Counted from the stretch's first letter, positions 9,351 to 17,473 are shown. The stretch is DNA of 38,223 nt from Burkholderiales bacterium (GCA_030603635.1 JAUVXK010000015.1:1-38223); one strand, 5' to 3'. Made by a program: numbers and translations. The notes: generated by a model from the letters alone, not told the origin.

Positions 9351-10581
9351 GGGCTGCCTCCATGTGATGGCGGTAAGCTTTCCAGAAACCACGAATTGAA
9401 GTTTCCGTGGCCCGGCCTTCACTGGAGCCAACGGCATCTCCGCCCATCTCGACCACGGCATCCAGGTCGCTGGCGCCGGCTATGCCACGCTGGACAAAAC
9501 CGCCGACAGCACCGTCTTCCATGGAAATGAACCCAGCCGGCCCGACCAGATTCAACTGTTTCAGCCTGATCTTGCGTTGTTCGTGGGTGTCATCGGCATA
9601 ACCCAAATAGGTCCAGTTCAGCTCGCTCTTCTCGATGCCTTTGGGTAGAAGTTGACGTATGGCTATGCAGTTTTGGATTTGCTGAACCACCAGACCGGGG
9701 AACACGGAGAGGATTTGCAGGGTGATGCCATCGTCGTACTCATGAAAGCCAGACAGCAGACTGGGATCTTTGAGGCGGTACCTTTCATTGTCAGATCGCA
9801 GAGCCTGTTCTTTGTATGAGTCGTCTTTGGCTGCAGGATCAATCATGGAGTAGCTGACATGGTGCCCTCCCGAACTGTCGACGATCACGCCGCCTTTCTG
9901 GGACAAGCGGTTGATTTCAAAGGTGGTAAAGAAGGTATGCAGCAGACTGGCGTGATAGCTGTCCTTCACATTTTCAAAGTAAAGCTTCCAGTTGTTGGGC
10001 AGTGCCTGGGTAAAGCGACCTATGACTTCCACTGGTTTGTGCAGTACTCGCTCTATGCGGGCTGCAATTTCTTCACCTAGGTACTCCTCGATGTCGGGGA
10101 CATCGTCAGAGAAACTGCCAAAAACCAGCCCACAGAAGGTAGTTGTCCTCAACCTTCGAGGGCTGTGCTCTTCCTTGCAGAAGGTGGGAGGCATTCCTCC
10201 TTGTCCTTTGACGCCCTGCTCAAAAGCCACGCCGGTCAGCTCTCCCTGGAGGTTGTAGCTCCATGCGTGGTAGACACACTGAAAGCTTTCCACCTTTCCG
10301 GTCTTCTCCAGCGCGATCAACGCGCCCCGGTGGGCGCAGCGGTTTTCAAAAGCGTAGATTTCTTCATCTTCACCGCGAACCACCACCACTGGGGTTTCCC
10401 CAACAAAGGTGGTGCGGTAACTGCCAGTTTCTGGCAGTTCGACTTCCAGACAGAGGTAGTTCCAGACTGCACCTCTGAAGATGCGTTCCTGCTCTTGCTG
10501 GTGGGTGAGGCTGTCCCCGTAGATCGCGTAAGGAATGCGAGTGTTGTCTCGCCGCTTCCATTGAATGGTCTGCGTTTGCAT
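9343..10581 (-). CDS. tphA2: Terephthalate 1,2-dioxygenase large (alpha) subunit
   Basis: This Rieske non-heme iron oxygenase adds O2 across C1-C2 of terephthalate. The Rieske centre is C-x-H-x17-C-x2-H (CAHRGAL ... CVYHAW, about residues 66-90). The mononuclear iron site is in [13 protein letters not shown] (H-x4-H), with the bridging aspartate immediately before. The 412 residues align, from memory, over essentially the full length with Comamonas TphA2 (413 residues), including [25 protein letters not shown] and [20 protein letters not shown]. This is well beyond generic dioxygenase similarity and supports terephthalate as substrate. The start at 10581 is preceded by TAAGG, where the tphC stop forms part of the ribosome site. 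Confidence 0.94.
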   Translation of the reverse strand: MQTQTIQWKRRDNTRIPYAIYGDSLTHQQEQERIFRGAVWNYLCLEVELPETGSYRTTFVGETPVVVVRGEDEEIYAFENRCAHRGALIALEKTGKVESFQCVYHAWSYNLQGELTGVAFEQGVKGQGGMPPTFCKEEHSPRRLRTTTFCGLVFGSFSDDVPDIEEYLGEEIAARIERVLHKPVEVIGRFTQALPNNWKLYFENVKDSYHASLLHTFFTTFEINRLSQKGGVIVDSSGGHHVSYSMIDPAAKDDSYKEQALRSDNERYRLKDPSLLSGFHEYDDGITLQILSVFPGLVVQQIQNCIAIRQLLPKGIEKSELNWTYLGYADDTHEQRKIRLKQLNLVGPAGFISMEDGAVGGFVQRGIAGASDLDAVVEMGGDAVGSSEGRATETSIRGFWKAYRHHMEAAHD

Positions 10582-10589
10582 GTTTGGCC

Positions 10590-11561
10590 TTATTCCAATG
10601 TCACCTTGGCTGTTTGAATAACTTTTTTCCATTTTTCAGACTCGGCTCTGATGAACTGTCCAGTGCGCTCTGGCGACCAGCCCGCTGGTTCAGTGCCCTG
10701 TTCTTCAAACCGTTGTCTTACCTCGGGGGAAGACAGGGCTTCGGCAATCTGGGACTGAAGCCTTGCTGCCGCTGCAGCAGGTGTTCCGGGAGGCGCTACA
10801 ACCGAGAAGAAGGTTACGGCCTGCATGTTGGGCAGGCCCTGTTCGGCAAAAGTGGGAATGTCGGGCAGGATTTTGGACCTTTTCTCACCTGCGACAGCAA
10901 AGATGCGGATGCTGTTGGAGTTGTGATGGGGCGCAGACGAGCTGATGTTGTCGAAAAAGACGTCCACGTTTCCAGCAATCAGGTCCACCAGTGCGGGTGC
11001 TGTGCCCCTGTATGGAATATGGATCATTTCAGTGCCTGTGAGCTGCATGAACAGGGCCGCAGTCAGGTGGGAGGTGGAGCCGTTACCCTGCGATGCCACA
11101 CTGACTTTGCCTGGATTGGCTTTCAGGTAGGCAATGAGTTCCTGCAGGTTCTTGACCGGCAGCTTGTTGCTGACACCCAGGATGTTGGGCGCTGTGGCCA
11201 GAACAGTGACTGGAACCCACTGGGTGGGATCAAAAGACAGTTTGCTGTATAGATGGTGGTTCACTGCTATCGGGCCAGGTGGCGAAGCCAGTACGGTCAG
11301 ACCATCAGGTTCAGATCGGAATACTCGCTCTGCACCAATGTTGCCGCCAGCACCCGGCCTGTTGTCCACCACGACCCCGCCTGCATAGTGGGCACGTATT
11401 TTTTCCGCTACGATTCGTGGCAAGATGTCTGCGGTGCCTCCCGCCGGAAAGGGAACGATAAAGCGTAGGGTATTGCCGCTTTGTGCCCATACGCTCCCGC
11501 CCATCAAGGTCAAGGCCGCGCCTTGAATGACGGTACGACGACGGATGGATGTTGGGTTCAT
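10590..11561 (-). CDS. tphC: Tripartite tricarboxylate transporter substrate-binding protein, terephthalate-binding
   Basis: This is a periplasmic solute receptor of the Bug/TctC family. A signal peptide with a twin-arginine-like [20 protein letters not shown] opens the 323-residue protein, followed by the family's [16 protein letters not shown] and the GAGGNIG and NGSTSHL regions. In Comamonas sp. E6, TphC delivers terephthalate to membrane subunits (TpiBA) encoded apart from the tph operon; likewise no membrane subunit is present here. The start at 11561 has an AGGAGA site; a longer frame to 11603 lacks one. It is the first gene of the catabolic operon, nine bases upstream of tphA2. Confidence 0.9.
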   Translation of the reverse strand: MNPTSIRRRTVIQGAALTLMGGSVWAQSGNTLRFIVPFPAGGTADILPRIVAEKIRAHYAGGVVVDNRPGAGGNIGAERVFRSEPDGLTVLASPPGPIAVNHHLYSKLSFDPTQWVPVTVLATAPNILGVSNKLPVKNLQELIAYLKANPGKVSVASQGNGSTSHLTAALFMQLTGTEMIHIPYRGTAPALVDLIAGNVDVFFDNISSSAPHHNSNSIRIFAVAGEKRSKILPDIPTFAEQGLPNMQAVTFFSVVAPPGTPAAAAARLQSQIAEALSSPEVRQRFEEQGTEPAGWSPERTGQFIRAESEKWKKVIQTAKVTLE

Positions 11562-11625
11562 GCATGTCTCCTGTGTTGTTGGAAGACGGATTATTGGAAG
11601 CAATCAAGTGCCCCTTCAAGCAATA

Positions 11626-11642
11626 TTTGCGCAATGCGCAAA
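11626..11642. promoter_or_regulatory. Perfect 17-bp palindrome between tphR and tphC, candidate TphR operator
   Basis: TTTGCGCA and TGCGCAAA face each other around a single central base. It lies in the 102-bp divergent intergenic region, 21 bases before the tphR start and 64 before that of tphC. IclR-family regulators commonly bind short palindromes of this size, so an operator is likely; the assignment to TphR is inferred. Confidence 0.65.
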
Positions 11643-11663
11643 ATTTAGGGTAAACCTTGAGTC

Positions 11664-12455
11664 ATGAGTCATATGAGTCATGAGCGCGACAGAGACTCGG
11701 TGGTTTCCTTGCGCAAGGGACTTCAGGTACTGACCTCTTTTAGCAGGCAGTACCCGAGATTGACCATTACCGATGTGGCCCGGCTGACGGGTTTAAGTGC
11801 TGCATCTGCTCGTCGCTCACTGTTGACCCTGTACGATTTGGGTTACCTTCATGGGGATGGCAAATTCTTCTGGATGTCACCCAAAACATTGCTGGTGGCG
11901 AACGCCTTTATTGCTTCCAGGCCATTGCCAGCCATAGCCCAGCCACTGCTGGATGCTCTATCTGAAAGGACCAGGGAGTCGGCATCACTGGGGCAGTTGC
12001 TGGATCACGATGCCATCATCGTAGCCCGATCCACTGCGAGGCGCAGTTTGAGCATTGGCCTGGGCATAGGGTCCCGGCTACCGGGCTACTGCTCTGCGAT
12101 AGGTCGTGTCTTGCTGTCCAGTCTGCCAATGGCAGAGGCTGAAGCCAAGTTGCTGTCAATGGACAGAAGAGCACTGACACGCAATACGATCACAGATTTG
12201 ACCCAGATCATGGACTTGCTGGAGCGGTGCCGAGAAGTAGGGTGGGCAGAAAGTGATGAAGAGATTGAGATGGGGGTCCGCTCTATGGCTGTGCCTGTCC
12301 GCGACAGGTCAGGCAATGTAGTGGCTGCCATGAGCATTGCTGTCAGGGCCGAGCGGATGAGTATGGCTGAATTCCAGCGGTCTTTTATAGGACAGCTGAC
12401 GCGGACCCAGAAAACGCTGGAAGCCAGTCTGTTTCCGGTTTCAGCTGAAAAGTAG
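11664..12455 (+). CDS. tphR: IclR-family transcriptional regulator of the tph operon
   Basis: This 263-residue protein has an N-terminal winged helix-turn-helix (about residues 14-75: VVSLRKGLQVLTSF, LTITDVARLTGLSAASARRS) and a C-terminal IclR effector domain (GSRLPGYCSAIGRVLLSSL, MGVRSMAVPVRDRSGNVVAAM). Comamonas TphR is an IclR-type activator responding to terephthalate; the divergent position beside tphC and the palindrome between them fit the same role. Two ATGs, 11664 and 11673, are possible starts because GAGTCAT is repeated three times across this point (11659, 11666, 11675). No strong ribosome site is visible for either. Confidence 0.87.
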   Translation: MSHMSHERDRDSVVSLRKGLQVLTSFSRQYPRLTITDVARLTGLSAASARRSLLTLYDLGYLHGDGKFFWMSPKTLLVANAFIASRPLPAIAQPLLDALSERTRESASLGQLLDHDAIIVARSTARRSLSIGLGIGSRLPGYCSAIGRVLLSSLPMAEAEAKLLSMDRRALTRNTITDLTQIMDLLERCREVGWAESDEEIEMGVRSMAVPVRDRSGNVVAAMSIAVRAERMSMAEFQRSFIGQLTRTQKTLEASLFPVSAEK

Positions 12456-12686
12456 CGCGGGCAGAGCCTGTGCTCTTCAGCAGATCGTTACAATCCCCAC
12501 ATTCGGCTGGTTCTATTCAATGTCTTGCCCAGTATCAATCTTGGTCTTCCTGGATGTTGGTAAATCATCTGAGCCAAAAGTTGGTAAGATTTCAGGCTAT
12601 CCACCAAATTGTTCGCCTCGGGTGGTAGAAAGTTGGTAGAGGGTGTAAGGTGTTGATTTCTAAGGAAGTGCGATACTCTTGATACT
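12456..12686. other. Gene-free right end of the island
   Basis: I see no convincing open frame here. The stretch is AT-rich compared with its neighbours. It holds three copies of GTTGGTA (12556, 12580, 12632) and a related GGTGGTA (12621). A perfect tandem 9-mer GATACTCTT (12672-12680 and 12681-12689) abuts and runs into the right repeat. Short direct repeats beside an attachment site could be recombinase or excisionase binding sites, but this is only a suggestion. Confidence 0.5.
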
Positions 12687-12732
12687 CTTACAAGGCGTAG
12701 GTCGGCGGTTCGAACCCGTCAGCACCCACCAC
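12687..12732 (+). repeat. Right direct repeat (attR-like), 3' fragment of tRNA-Val
   Basis: A 46-bp copy of the tRNA-Val 3' part (anticodon loop to CCA plus one base), with no 5' half, so not a functional tRNA. It has the normal T-loop TTCGAAC and is followed eight bases later by a strong terminator. It therefore looks like the original chromosomal tRNA end, displaced by the insertion. Confidence 0.9.
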
Positions 12733-12739
12733 TCCCATG

Positions 12740-12764
12740 AAAGGCGAACACGGGTTCGCCTTTT
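12740..12764 (+). terminator. Terminator, probably the original one of tRNA-Val
   Basis: A perfect 10-bp stem (12740-12749 with 12754-12763) with a 4-base loop ends in TTTT. It follows the displaced tRNA-Val 3' fragment and precedes ppiD, the expected place for the tRNA terminator before the island arrived. Confidence 0.8.
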
Positions 12765-12784
12765 CTGTTTCAGGCTGCGCACAC

Positions 12785-14698
12785 ATGTTTGATTTCTTCC
12801 GCAACAACATCAAGTTCCTCATGGGCTTCCTGATGTTGCTGATCATCCCGGCTTTCGTGCTGTTCGGTGTCGAGGGCTACAGCAACCTTCGTGAAGGCCG
12901 CGATGTGGTGGCCAAGGTGGGTCGCGTCGACATCACGCGCCAGGAGTGGGACTTTGCCCACCGCAACGAGATCGATCGCCTGGTGGCCTCCATGCCCGGC
13001 ATCGAACGCAGTCTGCTCGACAACGAGGCCAGCCGCTTCGATACGCTGGAACGGTTGATCAACGAGCGCGTGCTCGCCCAGGCGTCTGCGGAAGGTCTCT
13101 ATCTGACCACGGACCAGCGTCTGGCTCGCGAGCTCACCCAGGACCCGAGCATCGCGGCGCTCCGCCGACCCGATGGCAGCCTGGATGTGGAGCGCTATCA
13201 GCAACTGTTGCGCGCACAGGGCATGACCCCCGAGGTGTTCGAGGCCTCCGTGCGTGCCGACCTGGCCCGTCGCCAGGTCATCGACGGGCTCACGGCGACC
13301 GCCTTCCTCACCCCGGCCGTGGCCGACCAGGCGCTGCAGGCGTTTTTCGAACGGCGAGAAGTCCAGTTCGCGCATTTCCGCCCGGTGGATTTCCGGGCGT
13401 CGGTTGAGGTGTCCGACGCGGACCTGCAGGCGTTCTACGACCAGAACCCGCAGCTGTTCCAGTCGCCTGAGCAGGCGGATGTCGAGTACCTGGTGCTGGA
13501 CCTTGAGGCCGTGTCTGCCCGGATTCAACTCAGCGAGTCCGACCTGCGCGCCTACCATGAGCAGAACAGCGCCAACCTGGCCTTGCAGGAGCAACGCCGT
13601 GCACGGCACATCCTGTTGACGGTGGACCCGGGTGCGAGCACCGAAGCCAAGGCCGCTGTGCGTGGCGAAGCACAAGCCCTGCTGGCCGAACTGCGGGACC
13701 AGCCCGAGCGTTTTGCCGAGCTGGCCCGCACCCGGTCGCAGGACCCGGGGTCGGCCGCCTTGGGCGGGGATCTGGATTTCTTTGCCCGTGGGGCGATGGT
13801 CAAGCCTTTTGAGGATGCCGCCTTCGCGCTGGAGCGCAACGCCATTTCCGAGGTGGTGGAAACCGAGTTTGGTTTTCACATCATCCAGGTGACCGACATT
13901 CGCCGCCCCGCGCCCGAACCCTTCGAGGTGGCGCGTCCCCGCCTTGAGCTGGAGTTGCGTCAACAACAGGCCCAGCGCCGCTTTGCCGAGGCGGCCGAGG
14001 ATTTCAGCAACCTTGTGTACGAACAGGCCGACAGCTTTGCACCCGCCGCCGAAGCCCTGGGGCTGACCGTGCGCCGTGCCAATGGCGTGTTGCGTACCGG
14101 TCCGCTGGATGCCGGCCGCGACGCCGCACTTGCCAACAACCGCGTGCTCCAAGCCGTGTTCTCGCCCGATTCGGTGCGCCAGAAGCGCAACACCGAGGCG
14201 GTGGAAATCGGTGCCAACCGCTTGGTTTCTGCCCGTGTGCTGGAGCACCGCCCGGCGCGCCTGCAGCCACTTGAAGACGTGAGGGCAGAGGTGCGCGAAC
14301 GTCTGGTGCAGCAGCGTGCACTGGAGGCCGCGCGTCAGGAGGCCCGGGATCGGCTCGCTGCGTGGCGCGAGGGGGCGCAGCCTCGTCTCCAGGCCCCTCT
14401 GGTCGTTTCCCGTATCGACGATCAGGGCCTGCCCGGCCCGGCACTCGGGGCGGCGTTGAGTGTGAGTGCCGGACCGTCCACGGCCGCCTGGACGTCGGCG
14501 GACCTGGGTGCCGATGGTGTGATGGTCATCCGCGTCAACCGCGTGCTTGAGCGTGAAACCCCCGACCCAGTCCGTGCCGGCCTGGAGCGCAGCCAGCTGG
14601 CAGAGCTGTGGGGGCAGGCGGAAGCCCAGGCATATATCCAGTCCCTGCGTGCCCGCTTCAAGGTCCAGGTGCTTGCCAAGCGTGGGGAGGCTTCCTGA
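12785..14698 (+). CDS. ppiD: Peptidyl-prolyl cis-trans isomerase / periplasmic chaperone PpiD
   Basis: PpiD is an inner-membrane-anchored periplasmic foldase that assists proteins leaving the Sec translocon. The 637-residue product has a single N-terminal membrane anchor (FLMGFLMLLIIPAFVLFGV, residues 13-31), a SurA_N-like chaperone region (about 40-200), one parvulin domain (ARHILLTVDPG to GFHIIQVTDI, about 275-385) and a long C-terminal chaperone part. MFDFFRNNIKFLMGF is the family's normal N-terminus, so the start is 12785 although the frame is open from 12737. Its position after the HU gene and tRNA-Val is the ancestral order, interrupted by the island. Confidence 0.95.
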   Translation: MFDFFRNNIKFLMGFLMLLIIPAFVLFGVEGYSNLREGRDVVAKVGRVDITRQEWDFAHRNEIDRLVASMPGIERSLLDNEASRFDTLERLINERVLAQASAEGLYLTTDQRLARELTQDPSIAALRRPDGSLDVERYQQLLRAQGMTPEVFEASVRADLARRQVIDGLTATAFLTPAVADQALQAFFERREVQFAHFRPVDFRASVEVSDADLQAFYDQNPQLFQSPEQADVEYLVLDLEAVSARIQLSESDLRAYHEQNSANLALQEQRRARHILLTVDPGASTEAKAAVRGEAQALLAELRDQPERFAELARTRSQDPGSAALGGDLDFFARGAMVKPFEDAAFALERNAISEVVETEFGFHIIQVTDIRRPAPEPFEVARPRLELELRQQQAQRRFAEAAEDFSNLVYEQADSFAPAAEALGLTVRRANGVLRTGPLDAGRDAALANNRVLQAVFSPDSVRQKRNTEAVEIGANRLVSARVLEHRPARLQPLEDVRAEVRERLVQQRALEAARQEARDRLAAWREGAQPRLQAPLVVSRIDDQGLPGPALGAALSVSAGPSTAAWTSADLGADGVMVIRVNRVLERETPDPVRAGLERSQLAELWGQAEAQAYIQSLRARFKVQVLAKRGEAS

Positions 14699-14749
14699 AA
14701 AATTCGCTTGTTTTCTCGTATCGGCCTTAAAGGGCCGTGGGATACGGGA

Positions 14750-14755
14750 TATAAT
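14750..14755 (+). promoter_or_regulatory. Candidate -10 box of tRNA-His
   Basis: A perfect TATAAT lies 16 bases before the tRNA. No good -35 hexamer is seen at the standard distance. Confidence 0.5.
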
Positions 14756-14766
14756 TGAGAGCTACG

Positions 14767-14842
14767 GTGGCTGTAGCTCAGTTGGTAGAGTCCAGGATTG
14801 TGATTCCTGTTGTCGTGGGTTCGAGTCCCATCAGCCACCCCA
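14767..14842 (+). tRNA. tRNA-His (anticodon GUG)
   Basis: Acceptor GTGGCTG pairs with CAGCCAC, the base before it is G (14766) and the discriminator is C, the histidine-specific G-1:C73 pair. The anticodon stem CAGGA/TCCTG encloses TTGTGAT. The T-loop is TTCGAGT and CCA is encoded. Confidence 0.97.
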
Positions 14843-14850
14843 GTCTTTCC

Positions 14851-14885
14851 ATGAAAAAGCCCGACACGTGATCGGGCTTTTTCAT
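14851..14885. terminator. Bidirectional terminator after tRNA-His
   Basis: A 14-bp perfect stem (14851-14864 with 14872-14885) has A-rich and T-rich flanks on both sides, so it can end the tRNA transcript on the plus strand and the TPR-protein gene on the minus strand. Confidence 0.88.
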
Positions 14886-14923
14886 GGGTGAAAGCTTGTC
14901 GTCTAATGCGACTTCTGCTGCAC

Positions 14924-16297
14924 TCAGTCGGTCGCGGTCACAGTCACGGGCAACGTTTTCGATTGGTCTGTTTCGGACGCGGTTGCGGTTCGAAGCCGGT
15001 CCTGTATGCGCAGGCCAATGCCATCTTGCGGTCGTTGTGGCAACCGCTTCGCGATCAGCTTGGCGGCGAGTTCCGGGTCGGGTAGCTCGATCGCTGAGTC
15101 GATCAACAGCAGGTCGACCAGATCGCGCTGGGCGTGGCTGCCCCCCATGCGATGGATGACCGGTCGGATCGCTTGCAATTGTGTCACCGCCGCTGCTGTC
15201 CGCCCTTGTTGGCGCTCCTGCAGGGCACTCAGCAAAGGCTCTCCCACGTCCCGCGCCAAGGACGTCAGGTCGCTGGGGGAGGCGGTGCTGTTCTGGGCTG
15301 TCAGCCACTCACGCGCCTTCGCCGACCGTCCGCTGCCCACCCACGCCAGCATGGCGTGGAAATCATTGAAGGTGTAATGACCTGGTTCTGCCTGAGCCTC
15401 CCAGTCGTCGGCGAGAGCGGCCCAGCGTGGGCCGATGTCGACACCCATGAATTCCAGTCGCCATAGCATGGCCGAGGCGTCGACCAGATCGACCATCGCA
15501 GTGGATCGACCGCCACGGATGTAGGTGTCGTAGAGGTGGAGGGCGTCGTCGAGTCGCCCCAACTCCAGGTTGAACAACGCCCAGTGCCAGGCGTTGTGTA
15601 TCGCCAGAAAATGGTTGTCGTTCCAGTGGGGTTCTCGCTCGCGCATCCAGCGGATGCCATCGGCAGACCTGCCCTGCATTTCGAACACGTGGGTGACGGC
15701 GTGGTGTGCCCAGGCGTCAGCCGGCTCCAGCTCAAGGGCCTTGAGGCCAGCCCGTTCGGCTTCTTCGTATTGTCCGCATTCTTCAAGGCCGAAGGCCCAC
15801 ATTCCCCACAGCGCGTGGCTGCCCGGGTCGTTTTCATCCCATGCGGGCAGGGCCATGGCTATGCGGTCGCGCAACTGCTTGCTGTCACCCCGCAAAAAAT
15901 CGATGTAATGCCCCGCTTGCAGGGCCAAGGCATCTTGCGGCCACTCCCGACTCAGGGTCAGAAGAAGCCGGCCAGCCTGTTGCCAATGACCGCAGTTGAA
16001 GGCCACAAGGGCTTCGAGATGCAACCGTTCGCGCCGATTCAAGGCAAGCTTCCGCAGGGTATTCGCATCCTGCTCGACCACCGTTCGAGCCGCCGGCTCG
16101 GTGCTCAGGGCGTGCAGCCAGCCGTGCATCAGCCAGCCCATGGCGAAATCGGGTTGCTGCTCCAGCGCGGGGGTGATCAGTCCGACGGGGTCGCCCTGAC
16201 AGCAGTGGAAGGCCCGCAGTGCCTGGGCGTAGGCCGCGGTTGCTTCAGGGTGGGCGCCGGTGCAGTCAAGACCGGCGTGGTCCAGGGTGTGGTTCAT
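14924..16297 (-). CDS. TTC38-like tetratricopeptide repeat protein
   Basis: This 457-residue, probably cytoplasmic protein consists of degenerate TPR helices. The pattern of TTC38-family proteins is recognisable in ALWGMWAFGLEECGQYEEAE, HAVTHVFEMQGRSADGIRWM and NDNHFLAIHNAWHWALFNLE. The biochemical role of bacterial members is not known to me. It has no signal peptide. It is divergent from the AraC-type regulator gene (16389), which might control it. The start at 16297 lies before a natural N-terminus and has an AGGAG-type ribosome site. Confidence 0.82.
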   Translation of the reverse strand: MNHTLDHAGLDCTGAHPEATAAYAQALRAFHCCQGDPVGLITPALEQQPDFAMGWLMHGWLHALSTEPAARTVVEQDANTLRKLALNRRERLHLEALVAFNCGHWQQAGRLLLTLSREWPQDALALQAGHYIDFLRGDSKQLRDRIAMALPAWDENDPGSHALWGMWAFGLEECGQYEEAERAGLKALELEPADAWAHHAVTHVFEMQGRSADGIRWMREREPHWNDNHFLAIHNAWHWALFNLELGRLDDALHLYDTYIRGGRSTAMVDLVDASAMLWRLEFMGVDIGPRWAALADDWEAQAEPGHYTFNDFHAMLAWVGSGRSAKAREWLTAQNSTASPSDLTSLARDVGEPLLSALQERQQGRTAAAVTQLQAIRPVIHRMGGSHAQRDLVDLLLIDSAIELPDPELAAKLIAKRLPQRPQDGIGLRIQDRLRTATASETDQSKTLPVTVTATD

Positions 16298-16388
16298 GAG
16301 GGGCTCCTAAGGAGAACAGGGTGCTTGATGGGTGGTCGGGATGCTAGATACACTCGCCGCTTTGCACTGCAGTCTTTTCAGACGCCGT

Positions 16389-17459
16389 ATGGTCGATTCC
16401 GCCAGCCAAGACGTTTCTGAGCTTGATCGCCCGGTGTCGGTGCACGTCCTGGTGACGCCGGAGGTGACGGCATCGGTGGCGCTGGGCCTGCTGGACCTGT
16501 TCCATTCGGCCGGACGTGACTGGGGGTTGATCGTCGATGGGCAGCCGGGGCGGCCTCTGATGGCGCCCCGGCTGGTGTCGGCCAGCGGCGATCCGTTGAC
16601 GGTGGCCAACGGCGTCCGGCTCTGTCCCGATGCGGCGCTCGCCGACCAGCCGGTACCGGACGCGGTGTGCATCCCGGAATTGTTTCTGGCTCCCGGTGCG
16701 TCGCTGCATGGACGTTACGAGGCGGAGTGTGTCTGGCTCAGGCATTGCCATGCCGCCGGTTCCCTGGTCAGTGCGGCCTGCTCGGGCGGCTTGTTGCTGG
16801 CGCAGGCCGGTCTCTTGGATGGTCACGAGGCCACGACCCACTGGGCCTATTGCGAAGCCTTGGCCACGCACTTCCCCAAAGTCCGCCTGCGGCGACAGCG
16901 GTCGCTGGTGGCTTCTGGCGAAGGCCAGCGGCTGGTCATGGCTGGCGGAGGCACCTCATGGCAGGATCTGGGGTTGTATCTGGTGGCGCGTCTGGTAGGG
17001 GTGGAAGCTGCCATGCAGTTGGCGCGCATCTATCTGATCGACTGGCACCACTCCGGGCAGCAGCCATACGCCCGGTTGGCCGCGAGCCGGCAGACCGATG
17101 ATGCTGTGGTCACCCGGACCCAGCTATGGGCGGCGGAGCATTACCAGCAGCCCAATCCGGTTCGAAGCATGGCCGAACTCAGCGGGCTGTCGGAGCGTGC
17201 CTTTGTGCGGCGGTTTCGTCAGGTGACGGGTCTGTCGCCGTTGGCGTATGTGCAACACATCCGCATCGAGGAGGCCAAGCAGTTGCTGGAGGCGACCACG
17301 TGGCCGGTGGAAGACATCGCTGAATCGCTTGGCTATGAGGATGCAAGCTTTTTTTCGCGTTTGTTCAAACGCGAGGTGCAACTCACGCCTGCCACTTACC
17401 GACGCAAGTTCGGGCGTCTGCGCGAGGTGCTGCAGCAGGCTCGGCCACCGGTCGCCTGA
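16389..17459 (+). CDS. GlxA-family AraC-type transcriptional regulator with DJ-1/PfpI-like domain
   Basis: This regulator couples an N-terminal class I glutamine amidotransferase-like (DJ-1/PfpI) sensor domain, ending around residue 200, to a C-terminal AraC helix-turn-helix pair (SMAELSGLSERAFVRRFRQ and DIAESLGYEDASFFSRLFK). The nucleophile-elbow region SAACSGGLLLAQAGLLDG keeps a cysteine. Family members often control amino-acid or quaternary-amine metabolism. It is divergent from the TPR-protein gene and upstream of a glutamine-synthetase-like ligase, either of which may be its target. The frame is open from 16332; I chose the ATG at 16389, and the start remains uncertain by up to 19 residues. 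Confidence 0.85.
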   Translation: MVDSASQDVSELDRPVSVHVLVTPEVTASVALGLLDLFHSAGRDWGLIVDGQPGRPLMAPRLVSASGDPLTVANGVRLCPDAALADQPVPDAVCIPELFLAPGASLHGRYEAECVWLRHCHAAGSLVSAACSGGLLLAQAGLLDGHEATTHWAYCEALATHFPKVRLRRQRSLVASGEGQRLVMAGGGTSWQDLGLYLVARLVGVEAAMQLARIYLIDWHHSGQQPYARLAASRQTDDAVVTRTQLWAAEHYQQPNPVRSMAELSGLSERAFVRRFRQVTGLSPLAYVQHIRIEEAKQLLEATTWPVEDIAESLGYEDASFFSRLFKREVQLTPATYRRKFGRLREVLQQARPPVA

Positions 17460-17473
17460 AGGTCCACGGCCCG

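Larger units (their letters stand above)
6788..12732. mobile_element. tRNA-Val-associated genomic island carrying a terephthalate operon, no integrase
   Basis: The segment is bounded by two copies of a 46-bp sequence (6788-6833 and 12687-12732, one mismatch) that corresponds to the 3' end of tRNA-Val from the anticodon loop to CCA. This is the classic signature of site-specific insertion into a tRNA gene by a tyrosine recombinase. The content is one catabolic operon with its regulator. It is less GC-rich than its surroundings: a 60-base sample at 8401 has 30 G+C, one at 13141 in ppiD has 42. No integrase, excisionase, transfer or replication gene is present, so the element is cryptic, decayed, or moved by an integrase encoded elsewhere. 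Repeats and content are seen; the mechanism is inferred. Confidence 0.85.

Noticed and set aside
11634-11642. Fur box or other global regulator site in the tphR-tphC region
   Set aside because: The palindrome does not fit the Fur consensus, and the local regulator is an IclR-type protein for which such a site is expected.
12687-12732. Second tRNA-Val gene
   Set aside because: Only the 3' part from the anticodon loop is present; acceptor 5' strand, D-arm and 5' anticodon stem are missing.
12770-14248. 492-codon open frame on the minus strand opposite ppiD
   Set aside because: Shadow of ppiD with biased composition and no family features.
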